The notes: generated by a model from the letters alone, not told the origin. A stretch of 38,074 nucleotides of DNA from Rhizobium sp. Leaf453 (GCF_001425605.1 NZ_LMRG01000011.1:37374-75447); one strand, 5' to 3'. Shown: positions 7,463 to 17,599, counted from the first letter of the stretch. Numbers and translations are program-made.

Positions 7463-7637
7463 CACATGCCTCTTAACAATGCCGGCGCTTCGTTGAAGGC
7501 GGTTCGCTCACACCGCCTCAAAATCATGTCACGCCGATACACAAACGGCGCCCGTTACGGGAAACATCCCGAAACACATAGACGCCGACACTGAACTGAG
7601 GCTGATCTTGCGGGAGGGTGATAAATGTTTGATTAAT

Positions 7638-7654
7638 AAAATCGGATTTTCCGA
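7638..7654 (-). terminator. Intrinsic terminator after mutT
   Basis: On the minus strand, TCGGA-AAA-TCCGA (7654 to 7642) forms a 5-bp stem followed at once by TTTTATTAAT. It begins eight bases after the mutT stop, where the argJ-GNAT-mutT operon should end. The stem is short but the T-tract is well placed. Confidence 0.6.
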
Positions 7655-7662
7655 CCTTTTGG

Positions 7663-8076
7663 TCAGAGCAGATCCATCAAATAGGGGATAAGCGGCTCGT
7701 CCGCCGGCGGCATCGGATAATCCCGCAGCGCCTTGGGCCGAACCCACTTGATCGCCTGGCCTTCGCGGCCATGGGCGGTGCCTTCATAGCGACGGCAGAC
7801 ATAGAGCGGCATCAGCAGATGGAAATCGTCATAGGTGTGGCTGGCAAACGTCAGCGGCGCCAGGCAGGCGACCTTGGTCTGGATGCCCAATTCCTCGTCG
7901 AGTTCGCGGATCAGCGTCTCTTCCGGCGTTTCACCGGGCTCGACCTTGCCGCCGGGAAATTCCCAGAGGCCAGCCAGCGACTTGCCCTCGGGGCGCTGCG
8001 CCAGAAGGATGCGACCGTCGCTGTCCACAAGCGCACAGGCGGCCACCAGAAGAATTTTCCGACCCTTGCCGTCCAT
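7663..8076 (-). CDS. mutT: MutT-type Nudix hydrolase ((deoxy)nucleoside triphosphate pyrophosphohydrolase)
   Basis: A 137-residue Nudix protein with the complete box G43-x5-E49-x7-R57-E-L-D-E61-E62-L-G-I. The leading LLAQRPEGKSLAGLWEFPGGKVEPGE is the MutT-type signature for removing oxidised nucleotides such as 8-oxo-dGTP. Activity on dCTP-type substrates is also known in this family, so the exact substrate is open. ATG 8076 has GGAGG seven bases upstream and lies just after the GNAT stop (TGACCATG), indicating translational coupling. It is the last gene of the argJ operon. Confidence 0.9.
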   Translation of the reverse strand: MDGKGRKILLVAACALVDSDGRILLAQRPEGKSLAGLWEFPGGKVEPGETPEETLIRELDEELGIQTKVACLAPLTFASHTYDDFHLLMPLYVCRRYEGTAHGREGQAIKWVRPKALRDYPMPPADEPLIPYLMDLL

Positions 8077-8078
8077 GG

Positions 8079-8852
8079 TCACGCCTCCGCCCGCCGGTAG
8101 CAATAGCGGTAGACATCCTTGAAGCCGAACTTCCGGTAAAGCTGGATCGCCGGCTCGTTGCTGGCCTCGACGGCGAGCCAGGCGGTGCGGGCGCCACGAA
8201 GGCGCGCCCAGCGCAGCGAGGCATTGACGATCGATGAGCCGATGCCCTGACGCCGGACGGCATCGGCCACCGCGACCTGCAGGATGCCTGCCAGATCATT
8301 GTCATGGACGGCCAGCGACACGGCGATCGGACCATCCTCGGGAGATTCGAACAGGAACAGGCCGCATTCCGGCTTGATCGCGTTGATGATCTCGCTCAGC
8401 CCCGCCTTCTCCTGGGCGCTCTCGCCACAGATTTGCAGCCGGGCATCAACGAACCGGCCGACATCGCGCAACGGCAGATGTTCGACCGCTTCGGTCGTGT
8501 CGTTCGGCGGAATATCGGCCATCATCACGATCGTCTCGGAAAACACCGGCCAGTGGCGTTCATCCATGTAGGCGATCAGTTCCGGCGGCGTCAGCGGCGT
8601 CTGGCGCACGGTCAGCGGCCGGCCATAATCGGAAAAGCGCCGAGCGGCCTTCTCCAACCGGATCGCGATATCGCGGCTGTCGGACGGGTCGAGCGGATTG
8701 ACGGAGTTGAGCCGTTTGGAATCATGCCCCGCCGTCAGCCGGATCAGCCAGCTGCCATCATACTGCACCGATGCCGCCGGCCAGGCGCGGAAGCCCACCG
8801 CTTCGAGACGCCGGACATTCGGCAGATCGGCCTTCGAAATCGTATCCTGCAC
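8079..8852 (-). CDS. GNAT-family N-acetyltransferase
   Basis: A 257-residue protein with a C-terminal GNAT domain. The acetyl-CoA pyrophosphate loop V-R-R-Q-G-I-G-S is at about 199-206, followed by LRWARLRGARTAWLAVEASNEPAIQLYRKFGF, the classic motif B. The N-terminal half (WLIRLTAGHDSKRLNSVNPLD) is a second, degenerate GNAT-like domain seen in two-domain members. The substrate is unknown. It starts five bases after the argJ stop and ends two bases before mutT, so all three genes form one operon. Family assignment is firm. Confidence 0.88.
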   Translation of the reverse strand: MQDTISKADLPNVRRLEAVGFRAWPAASVQYDGSWLIRLTAGHDSKRLNSVNPLDPSDSRDIAIRLEKAARRFSDYGRPLTVRQTPLTPPELIAYMDERHWPVFSETIVMMADIPPNDTTEAVEHLPLRDVGRFVDARLQICGESAQEKAGLSEIINAIKPECGLFLFESPEDGPIAVSLAVHDNDLAGILQVAVADAVRRQGIGSSIVNASLRWARLRGARTAWLAVEASNEPAIQLYRKFGFKDVYRYCYRRAEA

Positions 8853-8857
8853 CCGTG

Positions 8858-10099
8858 TCAGCTCCGGTAGTCGCCGTTGATCTCGACATATTCCTTCGTG
8901 AGATCGCAGGTGTAGACCGTGGCCTTGCCGGAGCCGAGACCGATCTCGACACGGATGGCGATGTCCTGTTCCTTCATCACGGCCGTTGCCGCCGCTTCCG
9001 AATAGGTCGGGTCGCGTTCACCTTCGACGGCGACGCGCACATCGCCGAACCAGATCGCCAGCCGGTCGCGATCCGCCATCTCGCCGGACTTGCCGACGGC
9101 CATCACGACACGGCCCCAATTGGCGTCTTCGCCGGCGACCGCCGTCTTGACCAGCGGCGAATTGGCGATCGACAGGCCGATGCGCTTGGCAGCCGTGTCG
9201 CTTTCAGCGCCCTCGACAGTCACGGCAACCATCTTGCGGGCACCTTCACCGTCGCGGACCACCTGCAACGCGAGATCGCGCAGAAGCTCGTTGAGGGCGG
9301 CGCGGAAGCCAGACAGTGCCGGGTCGGCCGCATCGGTGACCTTGGACTGGCCGTCGGCTCGCGCGGCACCAGTGGCAAACAGCATCAGCGTGTCGGAGGT
9401 CGAGGTGTCGCTGTCGACGGTGACGGAATTGAAGGTCGGGCCGGTACCTTCCGACAAGAGAACTTGCAGCGCCTCCGGCGCGATATCCGCATCGGTCACG
9501 ACGAAGGACAACATCGTCGCCATATCCGGTGCGATCATGCCGGCACCCTTAGCAATGCCATTGATGATGACGGTAACGCCACCGATTTCGGCGGTGCGGG
9601 TCGATACCTTCGGATAGGTATCGGTGGTCATGATCGCCTTGGCGGCCTCGAACCAGAAATCGCCCTTCGCATCCGTGGTCATGTCCTTGAGGACGCCGGC
9701 AAATTTGGTTGCATCCAGCGGCTCGCCGATAACGCCGGTCGAGGCAAGGAAGACTTCGCCGGTCGAGCAGCCGACCGCCTCGGAGGCGGACTGCGCCGTC
9801 AGTTCGGTCGCTGCCTTGCCCTTCTTGCCGGTAAAAGCGTTGGCATTGCCGGAATTGACGACAACGGCACGGGCAATACCGCCGGCGAGGTTCTGGCGGC
9901 AGAAATCGACGGGAGCCGAGGGGCAACGCGAGCGGGTGAAGACACCGGCAACGGCGGCCGGTTCGTCGAACACCATCATCAGCACGTCCGTGCGGTTCTT
10001 GTACTTGATACCGGCAGCGGCGGTTGCCATGCGTACGCCGCGGACCGGCGGCATGTCGGCGAAGGACTTCGGGGCAAGCGGAGAAACGGAACCGGACAT
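8858..10099 (-). CDS. argJ: Bifunctional glutamate N-acetyltransferase / amino-acid acetyltransferase
   Basis: ArgJ transfers the acetyl group from N-acetylornithine to glutamate (and, in bifunctional forms, from acetyl-CoA), recycling it in arginine synthesis. The protein has 413 residues, a normal length. The self-cleavage motif [17 protein letters not shown] has the scissile A194-T195 bond; T195 becomes the nucleophile of the beta chain. The oxyanion region [10 protein letters not shown] is at 120-129. Start ATG 10099 ([10 protein letters not shown]) is preferred to a TTG two codons earlier. It is the first gene of the argJ-GNAT-mutT operon. Confidence 0.96.
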   Translation of the reverse strand: MSGSVSPLAPKSFADMPPVRGVRMATAAAGIKYKNRTDVLMMVFDEPAAVAGVFTRSRCPSAPVDFCRQNLAGGIARAVVVNSGNANAFTGKKGKAATELTAQSASEAVGCSTGEVFLASTGVIGEPLDATKFAGVLKDMTTDAKGDFWFEAAKAIMTTDTYPKVSTRTAEIGGVTVIINGIAKGAGMIAPDMATMLSFVVTDADIAPEALQVLLSEGTGPTFNSVTVDSDTSTSDTLMLFATGAARADGQSKVTDAADPALSGFRAALNELLRDLALQVVRDGEGARKMVAVTVEGAESDTAAKRIGLSIANSPLVKTAVAGEDANWGRVVMAVGKSGEMADRDRLAIWFGDVRVAVEGERDPTYSEAAATAVMKEQDIAIRVEIGLGSGKATVYTCDLTKEYVEINGDYRS

Positions 10100-10140
10100 G
10101 ATCAAAACCTGCTCAAGCGTGACGGCCCGGCCAGCGGGCC

Positions 10141-10178
10141 AATAAACGAAATCCCGAAGAGCCTGATGCCTCCGGGAT
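10141..10178 (-). terminator. Imperfect hairpin with T-rich tail, argJ leader/parvulin 3' region
   Basis: ATCCCG (10151-10156) pairs with CGGGAT (10173-10178), with partial pairing inside. On the minus strand the stem is followed by TTCGTTTATT. It lies between the parvulin gene and argJ, and could act as a second terminator or as a leader structure for argJ. Confidence 0.4.
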
Positions 10179-10200
10179 GTTCAGTTACACCAGAAAGACG

Positions 10201-10224
10201 TGACCGCCCGAAGACGAGCGGTCA
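10201..10224 (-). terminator. Terminator-like hairpin after the parvulin gene
   Basis: TGACCGCCCG (10201-10210) and CGAGCGGTCA (10215-10224) form a 10-bp stem with one G-T pair and a 4-base loop. On the minus strand it is followed by CGTCTTTCTGG, a weak T-tract. It begins 12 bases after the parvulin stop, the expected place for a terminator. Confidence 0.55.
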
Positions 10225-10236
10225 TGTCGCGACACA

Positions 10237-11097
10237 TCAGTTCGCGGTCTCAGCCTTGTTGGCCTCGTCATAGGCCTTCTTCAGCGCGGGGTCGGTGATA
10301 TCGACGCCGGCTTCCGTCTTGGCCTTGGTCAGGAGGTCGATATACTTGTCGCGCATGACGAGCTGCTTCACCTGTGGCTCGACCTGTTCGAGCGGCGGCG
10401 GCGGCTGCATGCGCTTGTCTTCGAGCAGGATGACATGGAAGCCGAACTGGGTCTTCACCGGAACGGCCGTGTACTTGCCCTTCTCCAGCTTGAAGGCTGC
10501 TTCCGAGAATTCCGGAACCATGCGGTCCTTGGTGAAGTAGCCGAGATCACCACCCTCGCTCTTGTTCGGATCGGTGGACTTTTCCTTGGCCAGGTCGGCA
10601 AAATTCTTGCCGGCATCAAGATCCTTGATCACAGCCTTGGCTTCGTCTTCGGTCTTGACGAGGATGTGGCGAGCCTTGACCTCTTCCTGCGGCGGGATCT
10701 TGGCGATCTCGGCATCGTAGCGGGCCTTGACCTCATCAGCCGTCACGGCATCGACGACATGCTTCTTGAAATAGGCATTGTGCAGTTCGCGCTCGGTCAG
10801 ATAGGCGATGCGCTTCTTGAAGGCTTCGTCGTTCTGCAGGCCTTCCTTGTCGGCGTCCTTGGCAAGCAGCTTGACGTCGATCAGGCCGGAAAGGGCGGCC
10901 GCGCGCTTCTGCTCATCGGGAAGCTGGGCCAACTGCGGATCAAGGCCGGTCAGGGCCAGGTCGAGTTCCGACTGGTGGACTTCCGCGCCGCCGACCTTGG
11001 CGATGACCGGATCGGCAGCATCCTGCGCGAGCGCCGGACCCTGGGCAGCCATGACGGCGATCACGGCAACCGCCGCCAGCATTTTGTATTTCAACAT
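10237..11097 (-). CDS. Periplasmic parvulin-type peptidyl-prolyl cis-trans isomerase
   Basis: A 286-residue SurA/PrsA-like foldase. A signal peptide (MLKYKMLAAVAVIAVMAAQG, cut after ALA-Q near 24-25) leads to a helical chaperone domain (about 35-135). One parvulin domain follows (about 140-232), with ARHILVKTEDEA, GGDLGYFTKDRMVPEFSEAAF and the terminal QFGFHVILLEDKR strand. It would help outer-membrane or secreted proteins fold. ATG 11097 has GGAAGG seven bases upstream. It is divergent from secA, so an export motor and a periplasmic foldase share a control region; this layout is common in rhizobia as I recall. Confidence 0.9.
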   Translation of the reverse strand: MLKYKMLAAVAVIAVMAAQGPALAQDAADPVIAKVGGAEVHQSELDLALTGLDPQLAQLPDEQKRAAALSGLIDVKLLAKDADKEGLQNDEAFKKRIAYLTERELHNAYFKKHVVDAVTADEVKARYDAEIAKIPPQEEVKARHILVKTEDEAKAVIKDLDAGKNFADLAKEKSTDPNKSEGGDLGYFTKDRMVPEFSEAAFKLEKGKYTAVPVKTQFGFHVILLEDKRMQPPPPLEQVEPQVKQLVMRDKYIDLLTKAKTEAGVDITDPALKKAYDEANKAETAN

Positions 11098-11206
11098 CCT
11101 CGTACCTTCCACGCTGGATATCCGGAACCGTGGTCACGGCCGGCCTGAAACGTTCCCAATCATCAGATTGTGGCCGTTCTGTAGCCTTTGTGCGCCTCAA
11201 CTCCCG

Positions 11207-11235
11207 TTGACATAATTCGACCCCCCTCTTATCTG
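11207..11235 (+). promoter_or_regulatory. Sigma-70-type promoter of secA
   Basis: TTGACA (11207-11212) and TATCTG (11230-11235) are separated by exactly 17 bases. The -35 box is full consensus. The start of transcription would fall near 11242, leaving a leader of about 88 nt before secA at 11330. Confidence 0.65.
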
Positions 11236-11329
11236 TCACGCAACCTCGCGTCCAGAACAGTTCCGGGCGTTTCATAGTATTTCGCGGATAATCCTCCGCG
11301 TTGGCGACATAGAAGAAAGGACCATTCTT

Positions 11330-14041
11330 ATGGTCAGTCTCGGCGGCCTCGCCCGCAAAATCTTCGGCTCCTCGAATGACCGTCGCGTCAAAGGCTACAA
11401 GGCCAAGGTCGATGCCATCAACGCGCTGGAGGCACAGACGAAGGCGCTTTCTGATGAGGCGCTGGCAGCCAAGACCGTCGAATTCCGCAAGCAGTTGGCC
11501 GATGGCAAGACGCTGGACGACCTTCTCGTCCCGGCTTTCGCCGTTGCTCGCGAAGCCGCGCGCCGTACCCTTGGCCTGCGCCCCTTCGACGTCCAGCTGA
11601 TCGGCGGCATGATCCTGCACGAGAAGTCGATCGCCGAAATGAAGACCGGTGAAGGCAAGACGCTGGTGGCAACGCTGCCGGTCTACCTCAACGCACTCGC
11701 CGGCAAGGGCGTACATGTCGTTACCGTCAACGATTACCTCGCCACGCGCGACAGCGCGACAATGAACCGCATCTATTCCTTCCTCGGCATGACCACCGGC
11801 GTTATCGTCCACGGCCTGACCGACGACCAGCGCCGCGCCGCCTATGCCTGCGACGTGACCTACGCGACCAACAACGAACTCGGCTTCGACTATCTGCGCG
11901 ACAACATGAAGTACGAGCGCGGGCAGATGGTCCAGCGCGGTCACTTCTTTGCGATCGTCGACGAAGTCGACTCGATCCTGGTCGATGAAGCGCGCACGCC
12001 GCTGATCATTTCCGGCCCGCTCGACGACCGCTCGGAACTCTACAACACCATCGACCGGTTCATTCCGCTGCTGACGCCGGAAGATTACGAGATCGATGAA
12101 AAGCAGCGCTCCGCCAACTTTTCCGAGGATGGTACTGAGAAGCTCGAAAACCTGCTGCGCGAAGCGAACCTGCTGAAGGGCGAAACGCTGTACGACGTCG
12201 AGAACGTCGCGATCGTCCACCACGTCAACAACGCCCTGAAGGCCCACAAGCTCTTCCAAAAGGACAAGGACTACATCGTCCGCAACGACGAAATCGTCAT
12301 CATCGACGAATTCACCGGCCGCATGATGCCGGGCCGCCGTTATTCGGAAGGCCAGCACCAGGCGCTGGAGGCGAAGGAAAAGGTGACCATCCAGCCGGAA
12401 AACCAGACGCTGGCTTCTGTCACCTTCCAGAATTATTTCCGCATGTACAAGAAGCTCGGCGGCATGACCGGCACGGCTTCGACGGAAGCCGAGGAATTCG
12501 GCAATATCTACGGCCTCGAGGTCGTGGAAGTACCCACCAACCTGCCGATCAAGCGTATCGACGAGGACGACGAGGTCTATCGGACGGCGGAAGAGAAATA
12601 CAAGGCGATCATCGCCGAGATCAAGGATTCTCAGCAGCGCCAGCAGCCGGTTCTGGTCGGCACGACCTCGATCGAAAAGTCCGAACTTCTGGCAAAAATG
12701 CTGGCGGATGCAGGCTTCAAGGATTTCCAGGTCCTGAACGCACGCTATCACGAGCAGGAAGCGTATATCGTTTCGCAAGCTGGTGTGCCCGGTGCAGTCA
12801 CCATCGCGACGAACATGGCCGGCCGTGGTACCGACATTCAGCTCGGTGGCAACCTCGAGATGCGCATCGCCCGCGAGCTTGGCGAGATGGAACACGGGCC
12901 TGAGCGCGACGAGAAGGAAGCTGCAATCAAGGTCGAGGTCCAGCGTCTGAAGGATATCGCGCTTGCCGCTGGCGGTCTCTACGTTCTGGCCACCGAACGT
13001 CACGAAAGCCGCCGTATCGACAACCAGCTGCGTGGCCGTTCCGGCCGTCAGGGCGACCCGGGCCGCTCCAAGTTCTTCCTGTCGCTGCAGGACGATCTGA
13101 TGCGCATCTTCGGTTCCGACCGCATGGATTCGATGCTGCAGAAGCTCGGCCTCAAGGAAGGCGAAGCGATCGTCCATCCCTGGATCAACAAGGCGCTGGA
13201 ACGCGCCCAGAAGAAGGTTGAAGCTCGCAACTTCGACACACGCAAGAATCTCCTGAAATACGATGACGTGCTGAACGACCAGCGCAAGGTCATCTTCGAG
13301 CAGCGCATTGAGATGATGGATGCGACGGATATTTCCGAGACGGTCGCCGACATGCGCCATGAGGTCATCGAGGACATCGTCGCCAAGCGCATTCCGGAAA
13401 AGGCCTATGCCGAACAGTGGGATGCGACCGGGCTCAAGACCGACGTCCTCAACTCGCTCAACCTCGACCTGCCGGTTGTCGAATGGGCAGCAGAGGAAGG
13501 CATCGACGAAAGCGATATCCGCGAACGCATTACCGCCGAGGCCGACAAGGCCGCCGCCGATCGCGCTGAGCGTTTCGGTCCGGAGATCATGCTCTATGTC
13601 GAGCGCTCCGTCGTGCTGCAGACGCTGGATCATCTCTGGCGCGAGCATATCGTCAATCTCGACCACCTGCGCTCCGTGATCGGCTTCCGTGGCTATGCCC
13701 AGCGTGATCCGTTGCAGGAATACAAGTCGGAAGCCTTCGAGCTGTTCCAGGCGCTCCTGGCGAACCTGCGCCAGGCCGTGACCGCACAACTGATGCGCGT
13801 TGAACTCGTGCGCGAAGCGGCCGAAGCGCCGCAGCCCGCGCCGCCGCAGATGGTCGGTCATCACATCGACCCGGACACGGGCGAGGACGATTTCGCCGAA
13901 AGCGTCAACCTGAACTTCGTGGAGCCGGAAAACCGCAATCCGCAGGATCCGTCGAGCTGGGGTAAGGTCTCCCGCAACGAGGCCTGCCCATGCGGCTCGG
14001 GCAAGAAGTACAAGCATTGCCACGGCGCCTTCGAGGCGTAA
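11330..14041 (+). CDS. secA: Preprotein translocase ATPase subunit
   Basis: SecA is the ATP-driven motor that pushes unfolded preproteins through SecYEG. The protein has 903 residues, full length. Seen: Walker A (MKTGEGKT, about 104-111), the first DEAD-type motif [21 protein letters not shown] near 210, the second nucleotide-binding motif [18 protein letters not shown], and [11 protein letters not shown]. The C-terminal zinc site [14 protein letters not shown] binds SecB and phospholipid. A long linker precedes the zinc site. It has its own near-consensus promoter and is divergent from the parvulin gene. A hairpin follows the stop. Confidence 0.98.
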   Translation: MVSLGGLARKIFGSSNDRRVKGYKAKVDAINALEAQTKALSDEALAAKTVEFRKQLADGKTLDDLLVPAFAVAREAARRTLGLRPFDVQLIGGMILHEKSIAEMKTGEGKTLVATLPVYLNALAGKGVHVVTVNDYLATRDSATMNRIYSFLGMTTGVIVHGLTDDQRRAAYACDVTYATNNELGFDYLRDNMKYERGQMVQRGHFFAIVDEVDSILVDEARTPLIISGPLDDRSELYNTIDRFIPLLTPEDYEIDEKQRSANFSEDGTEKLENLLREANLLKGETLYDVENVAIVHHVNNALKAHKLFQKDKDYIVRNDEIVIIDEFTGRMMPGRRYSEGQHQALEAKEKVTIQPENQTLASVTFQNYFRMYKKLGGMTGTASTEAEEFGNIYGLEVVEVPTNLPIKRIDEDDEVYRTAEEKYKAIIAEIKDSQQRQQPVLVGTTSIEKSELLAKMLADAGFKDFQVLNARYHEQEAYIVSQAGVPGAVTIATNMAGRGTDIQLGGNLEMRIARELGEMEHGPERDEKEAAIKVEVQRLKDIALAAGGLYVLATERHESRRIDNQLRGRSGRQGDPGRSKFFLSLQDDLMRIFGSDRMDSMLQKLGLKEGEAIVHPWINKALERAQKKVEARNFDTRKNLLKYDDVLNDQRKVIFEQRIEMMDATDISETVADMRHEVIEDIVAKRIPEKAYAEQWDATGLKTDVLNSLNLDLPVVEWAAEEGIDESDIRERITAEADKAAADRAERFGPEIMLYVERSVVLQTLDHLWREHIVNLDHLRSVIGFRGYAQRDPLQEYKSEAFELFQALLANLRQAVTAQLMRVELVREAAEAPQPAPPQMVGHHIDPDTGEDDFAESVNLNFVEPENRNPQDPSSWGKVSRNEACPCGSGKKYKHCHGAFEA

Positions 14042-14077
14042 GGGCTGCACGCAAGCGCTTAGCAAACCCTATATCGG

Positions 14078-14106
14078 AAGGTCCGCAGCAAATACCGGCG
14101 GGCCTT
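14078..14106 (+). terminator. Probable terminator of secA
   Basis: AAGGTCCGC (14078-14086) pairs with GCGGGCCTT (14098-14106), nine base pairs including one G-T, with an 11-nt loop, followed by CTTGATT. It begins 36 bases after the secA stop. The T-tract is weak. Confidence 0.5.
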
Positions 14107-14172
14107 CTTGATTAATGCGCGCTGAAACCTCTCCAATGCATCATATCGTTGACCAACATCGAGGGATTTCAG

Positions 14173-14556
14173 TCAATAGCGTTGCAGTTCTGCGTTGATC
14201 GCTTCGCGAAGTTGCTCGACGGTTGGCGTCAGACCGCGGCCACCTGGGGTGAGAAATATACAAGGCAACATCTGCTTTTCCTGAAATCCCGGAAGAAACT
14301 CACCCATTAAATCCGCAAGACTTATCGACTTTGGTGTGAAGGATTCCCATTCGCCTATCGCGTTCAGCTCGGCGTATTCTTCCCGCGGCCAAAGCGGAAA
14401 TGCTGGAACGCCCTCGTCATCTGCAGCCATGGCCCACCCGTCATGATACAATCCCCAAACTAACTCTTGATCCGTCACCACCTTCAAGAAGTGCTCGAAA
14501 CGCCGTTCCGGTGACAGTGTCAGCACGGCCTGAATTTGTTTCGGGTTTACTTTCAT
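14173..14556 (-). CDS. DUF2750 domain-containing protein
   Basis: A 127-residue soluble protein that I place in DUF2750. It has an N-terminal helix (NPKQIQAVLTLSPERRFEHFLKVVTDQE), then VWGLYHDGWAMAADDEGVPAFPLWPREEYAEL with the conserved tryptophans and LWP. It ends in an ESFTPKSISLADLMGEFLPG segment. Function is unknown. ATG 14556 has GAGG seven bases upstream; the reading frame continues upstream for 67 codons without family character. It is convergent with secA. The gene and the 340 bases after it look less GC-rich than the core genes, suggesting later arrival. Confidence 0.75.
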   Translation of the reverse strand: MKVNPKQIQAVLTLSPERRFEHFLKVVTDQELVWGLYHDGWAMAADDEGVPAFPLWPREEYAELNAIGEWESFTPKSISLADLMGEFLPGFQEKQMLPCIFLTPGGRGLTPTVEQLREAINAELQRY

Positions 14557-14897
14557 CCACCGACCTCTCGCCCATCCATCCATATATTTTATAGCCAGAC
14601 TTGAACGCATGGCGAGTGGCAACCGAAATTTGCATCTCGCCAACAATTGGTCGCAGCAAGCGTCGGCCACGCGTCGACGCCCCTTGCCGGTGCGATCACG
14701 AAAATATGACGCCTCACAACACAAATCCTCACTCAAGAATTGTTGTTTGAAATGCAATCTCTGTTGGAATCAAACGCTTTTTCGCCTGCATTCGGCTATA
14801 CAATAGGATGCAAACTTCAGGTGCTGCACCGTTTGTTAACGCTGTTCTGGCAAGAGTTGCATTCTGTTTTGCGTAGTTTCGGGTAATTCCATTGTTC
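14557..14897. other. Noncoding interval between divergent DUF2750 and flippase genes
   Basis: About 340 bases with no credible gene. It is relatively AT-rich and must hold the promoters of both flanking genes. A TATACAAT at about 14795-14802 could be a -10 box for the flippase gene, but no matching -35 box was found at normal spacing. No repeats were seen. Confidence 0.5.
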
Positions 14898-16319
14898 ATG
14901 GCAGCGTGTCATACGGCTGGACGCATCTTGCCGCCCGCATTGAGGGATCGGTTGGCGCTGCTGCTTGAAAAGCTTGGGCCGGTCCTCACCAGCAACGATC
15001 CGAAGCATTTGGCGCAGCGCATGGCGCTCGTCGCCTTTGCCATTCGTGTCATCAGCGCCGCCATCGCCTTCGTTTCGCAGATCATCCTTGCCCGCGTCAT
15101 GGGCGAGTTCGAGTACGGCATCTACGTTTTCGTCTGGGTGCTGGTGGTCCTGTTCGGCAATCTTTCCTGCCTCGGCTTCCATACCGCCATCATCCGGTTT
15201 CTGCCGCAATATCATGCCCGCGACGCGCTGCCGGAAATCCGGGGGCTGACCACGACGGTTCGTGTCTTCGCGCTGATGTCCGCAACCGGCCTCGCGCTGA
15301 CCGGCATCGGCGGTCTCTGGCTGTTCGGCGATTTCGTCGACAACTATTATCTCGTGCCGCTCTATCTCGGCATTTTCTCATTGCCGATGATTGCTCTGGG
15401 CGATGTCATGGATGGCACGTCGCGTGCCCATAGCTGGGCGGTGTCGGCGCTGAGCCCGACCTATATCATCCGCCCGGTCCTGATTCTCGGTTTCATGATG
15501 CTGGCAGTCGCGATCGGCGAGCCGCATACGGCGCGCACGGCAATGATCGCGGCGATGGCGGCGACCTATCTTACAAGCGTTACCCAGTTTTTCATCCTGA
15601 CCTTTCGCCTGCGCCGCAGATACGTCAAGGGGCCGCGCCGCATCGAATTCGGCACCTGGATCCGCGTTGCGCTTCCGATCTTCCTGATCGAGGGCTTCGG
15701 CTTCATGCTGACCAATTCCGACGTCGTGATCGTCGGGCTCTATCTCGACCCGGAAAGCGTAGCGATCTATTTTGCGGCGGCCAAGACGATGGCGCTCGTG
15801 CATTTCGTGATGTTCTCGGTGAAGGCCGCTGCCGCGCCGCGGTTTTCCGCAGCCATGGCCGATCCCGATCGGCAACAACTGGCGGTGATTGCAGTTGAAA
15901 GCGCCAAGTGGTCGTTCTGGCCGTCGCTGGTGGTCGGCGCCATGGTCCTTGCCTGCGGCAATTTCCTGCTGTCGCTCTTCGGCCCGGCCTTCACGTCCGG
16001 TTACACGCTGATGGCGATCCTGTTTGCCGGGATCATGGCCAAGGCGCTGGTCGGTCCAGCCGAAGCCTTTCTCACCATGGCCGGTCAGCAGAAGCTTTGC
16101 GTGGCGCTCTACGCCACGGCACTCGTCGCCAACCTGATACTCAACACCACGCTCATTCCGATGTTCGGGTTGACGGGCGCAGCCTTTGCCACCGCCGGTG
16201 CCATGGTTGTCGAAGCCATCCTCCTTCATGTCGCAGTCCGCCGCACCTTCGGCATCACCCTGTTTGCCTTCGCCGACCCGCATGCAAGAACCATCAAAGC
16301 AGAGGCTACCCGCTCATGA
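14898..16319 (+). CDS. Polysaccharide flippase (oligosaccharide/lipopolysaccharide export, MATE/MOP superfamily)
   Basis: A 473-residue integral membrane protein with about 12 hydrophobic segments. It begins with the family-typical QRMALVAFAIRVISAAIAFVSQIILARVMGEFEYGIYVF stretch, like Wzx/RfbX proteins that flip lipid-linked sugars across the inner membrane. The substrate is unknown. ATG 14898 is chosen; a TTG two codons earlier (14892) is equally possible because no strong ribosome site is seen. Its TGA overlaps the ATG of the acyltransferase gene (ATGA), so the two are translationally coupled and probably act together on a surface glycan. Confidence 0.85.
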   Translation: MAACHTAGRILPPALRDRLALLLEKLGPVLTSNDPKHLAQRMALVAFAIRVISAAIAFVSQIILARVMGEFEYGIYVFVWVLVVLFGNLSCLGFHTAIIRFLPQYHARDALPEIRGLTTTVRVFALMSATGLALTGIGGLWLFGDFVDNYYLVPLYLGIFSLPMIALGDVMDGTSRAHSWAVSALSPTYIIRPVLILGFMMLAVAIGEPHTARTAMIAAMAATYLTSVTQFFILTFRLRRRYVKGPRRIEFGTWIRVALPIFLIEGFGFMLTNSDVVIVGLYLDPESVAIYFAAAKTMALVHFVMFSVKAAAAPRFSAAMADPDRQQLAVIAVESAKWSFWPSLVVGAMVLACGNFLLSLFGPAFTSGYTLMAILFAGIMAKALVGPAEAFLTMAGQQKLCVALYATALVANLILNTTLIPMFGLTGAAFATAGAMVVEAILLHVAVRRTFGITLFAFADPHARTIKAEATRS

Positions 16320-17599
16320 CCGGCAACCGCCATTTTCCCGATGACGCCAACAGCCGGTCGGCCCGTATCCTCGGCGGTCTTGCGCCGCCGACACCGGAAC
16401 ATCCCCTCGCCGACAATACAGTGGCAATCGGTCGTCCGGGCCGGCAGCTTTGCATCTATCCCGCACGGCAAGGCTATGAACTGCAGTCCGAACTGGATTT
16501 CCTGTCCAACCGGGCGATGGAGCCGAACGTCTTCTTCACCGGTCGCTTCCTCGCGCCGGCCATGCCGCGCCTCGAAGACCGCATCATCCGGCTGGCCCTG
16601 ATCCGCGACAGGGATGACCGGCGCAGCCGCATTCGCTTCCTCATGCCGTTTTCGATCGAGAAACCCGGTTTTTCCATCGGCGCGCCGATCATTCGCGCGT
16701 GGTCCAATCCGTTCGGGCCGCTCGGCGTCCCGCTTCTGGATGCCGAGGATGCCGCCGAGACGATCGACAATGTCTACGAAGCGCTGTCCAGTCCCGCCAT
16801 CGGCCTGCCTGGCGTGCTAGTGCTTCCCGACGTGCGGCTAAAAGGCAAGTTCGCCCAGCTTGCTCGTGCCGTCGCCATCGGCCGGAACCTGCCGCTGACC
16901 GTGACCGACACTTTTACTCGGCCGATGCTGGAAAGCCTTCAGGACGGACAGACCTATTTGCGTCAGGCAATCAGCCGTTCGCATCTGAAGGAACTGCGCC
17001 GCCAATGGAATCTGCTCGAGAAACTGGGCAAGGTTTCCTATCACGTTGCCCGCCAACCCGGCGAAATCCGCGTCCGCATGGAGGAATTCCTGGCGCTGGA
17101 AGCCAGCGGATGGAAGGGCCGCCAGCGCACGGCAATGGTGCTCGACCGCTACCGCGCCGCGTTTGCGCGGGAAGCGATCACCAATCTCTCCGAAGCCGAC
17201 AGCGTGCGTATCCACACGCTCGACTTCGACGGCAAGGCGATCGCCTCGATGATCGTCTTGATGATGGCTGGCGAAGCCTACACCTGGAAAACCGCCTATA
17301 ACGAAGAATATGCCAAATATTCGCCGGGCAAGCTGCTGCTGGCGGAATTGACCGAATGGCATCTCGACGACGCGAACATCGTCCGTTCCGACAGTTGCGC
17401 CGTGCCGGATCATCCGATGATCGGCAGGTTGTGGCAGGAGCGCGAGGATATGGGCACACTGGTGATCGGCCTGCACCAGAACCGCGACCGCGATGTTCGT
17501 CAGGTTGCCGCCCAGTTGCACCTCTATCGCAACACGCGCAACATGGCGCGCCTGCTGCGCGAGAAGATCAGATCGCTCGCGCCGCGTCTGTCGCGGTAG
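16316..17599 (+). CDS. CelD/BcsL-like GNAT-superfamily acyltransferase
   Basis: A 427-residue soluble protein. The C-terminal half has the Acetyltransf_6 pattern of CelD/BcsL and FemAB-like proteins: LRRQWNLLEKLGKVSYHVARQPGEIRVRMEEFLALEASGWKG near 225-267, then DGKAIASMIVLMMAGEAYTWKTAYNEEYAKYSPGKLLLAEL. Such proteins acylate exported polysaccharide or its precursors; the precise donor and acceptor are unknown. ATG 16316 overlaps the flippase stop. The last 32 bases overlap the 3' end of the convergent acyl-CoA synthetase gene. Coupling to a flippase supports a role in surface-polymer modification. Confidence 0.8.
   Translation: MTGNRHFPDDANSRSARILGGLAPPTPEHPLADNTVAIGRPGRQLCIYPARQGYELQSELDFLSNRAMEPNVFFTGRFLAPAMPRLEDRIIRLALIRDRDDRRSRIRFLMPFSIEKPGFSIGAPIIRAWSNPFGPLGVPLLDAEDAAETIDNVYEALSSPAIGLPGVLVLPDVRLKGKFAQLARAVAIGRNLPLTVTDTFTRPMLESLQDGQTYLRQAISRSHLKELRRQWNLLEKLGKVSYHVARQPGEIRVRMEEFLALEASGWKGRQRTAMVLDRYRAAFAREAITNLSEADSVRIHTLDFDGKAIASMIVLMMAGEAYTWKTAYNEEYAKYSPGKLLLAELTEWHLDDANIVRSDSCAVPDHPMIGRLWQEREDMGTLVIGLHQNRDRDVRQVAAQLHLYRNTRNMARLLREKIRSLAPRLSR

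Noticed and set aside
10940..14065. A 1041-codon open frame on the minus strand, antisense to secA
   Set aside because: It is fully antisense to a clear secA, shows no family character, and such long antisense frames are usual in GC-rich genes with strong codon bias.
15378..16283. A 301-codon open frame antisense to the flippase gene
   Set aside because: It is rich in His/Asp/Arg/Gly as expected of an antisense frame of a membrane protein, and has no ribosome site.
17398..17420. CCGTGCCGGA inside the acyltransferase gene, matching the tRNA-Leu 3' region, as a possible attachment site
   Set aside because: Only ten bases match and it is within coding sequence; chance similarity is sufficient.
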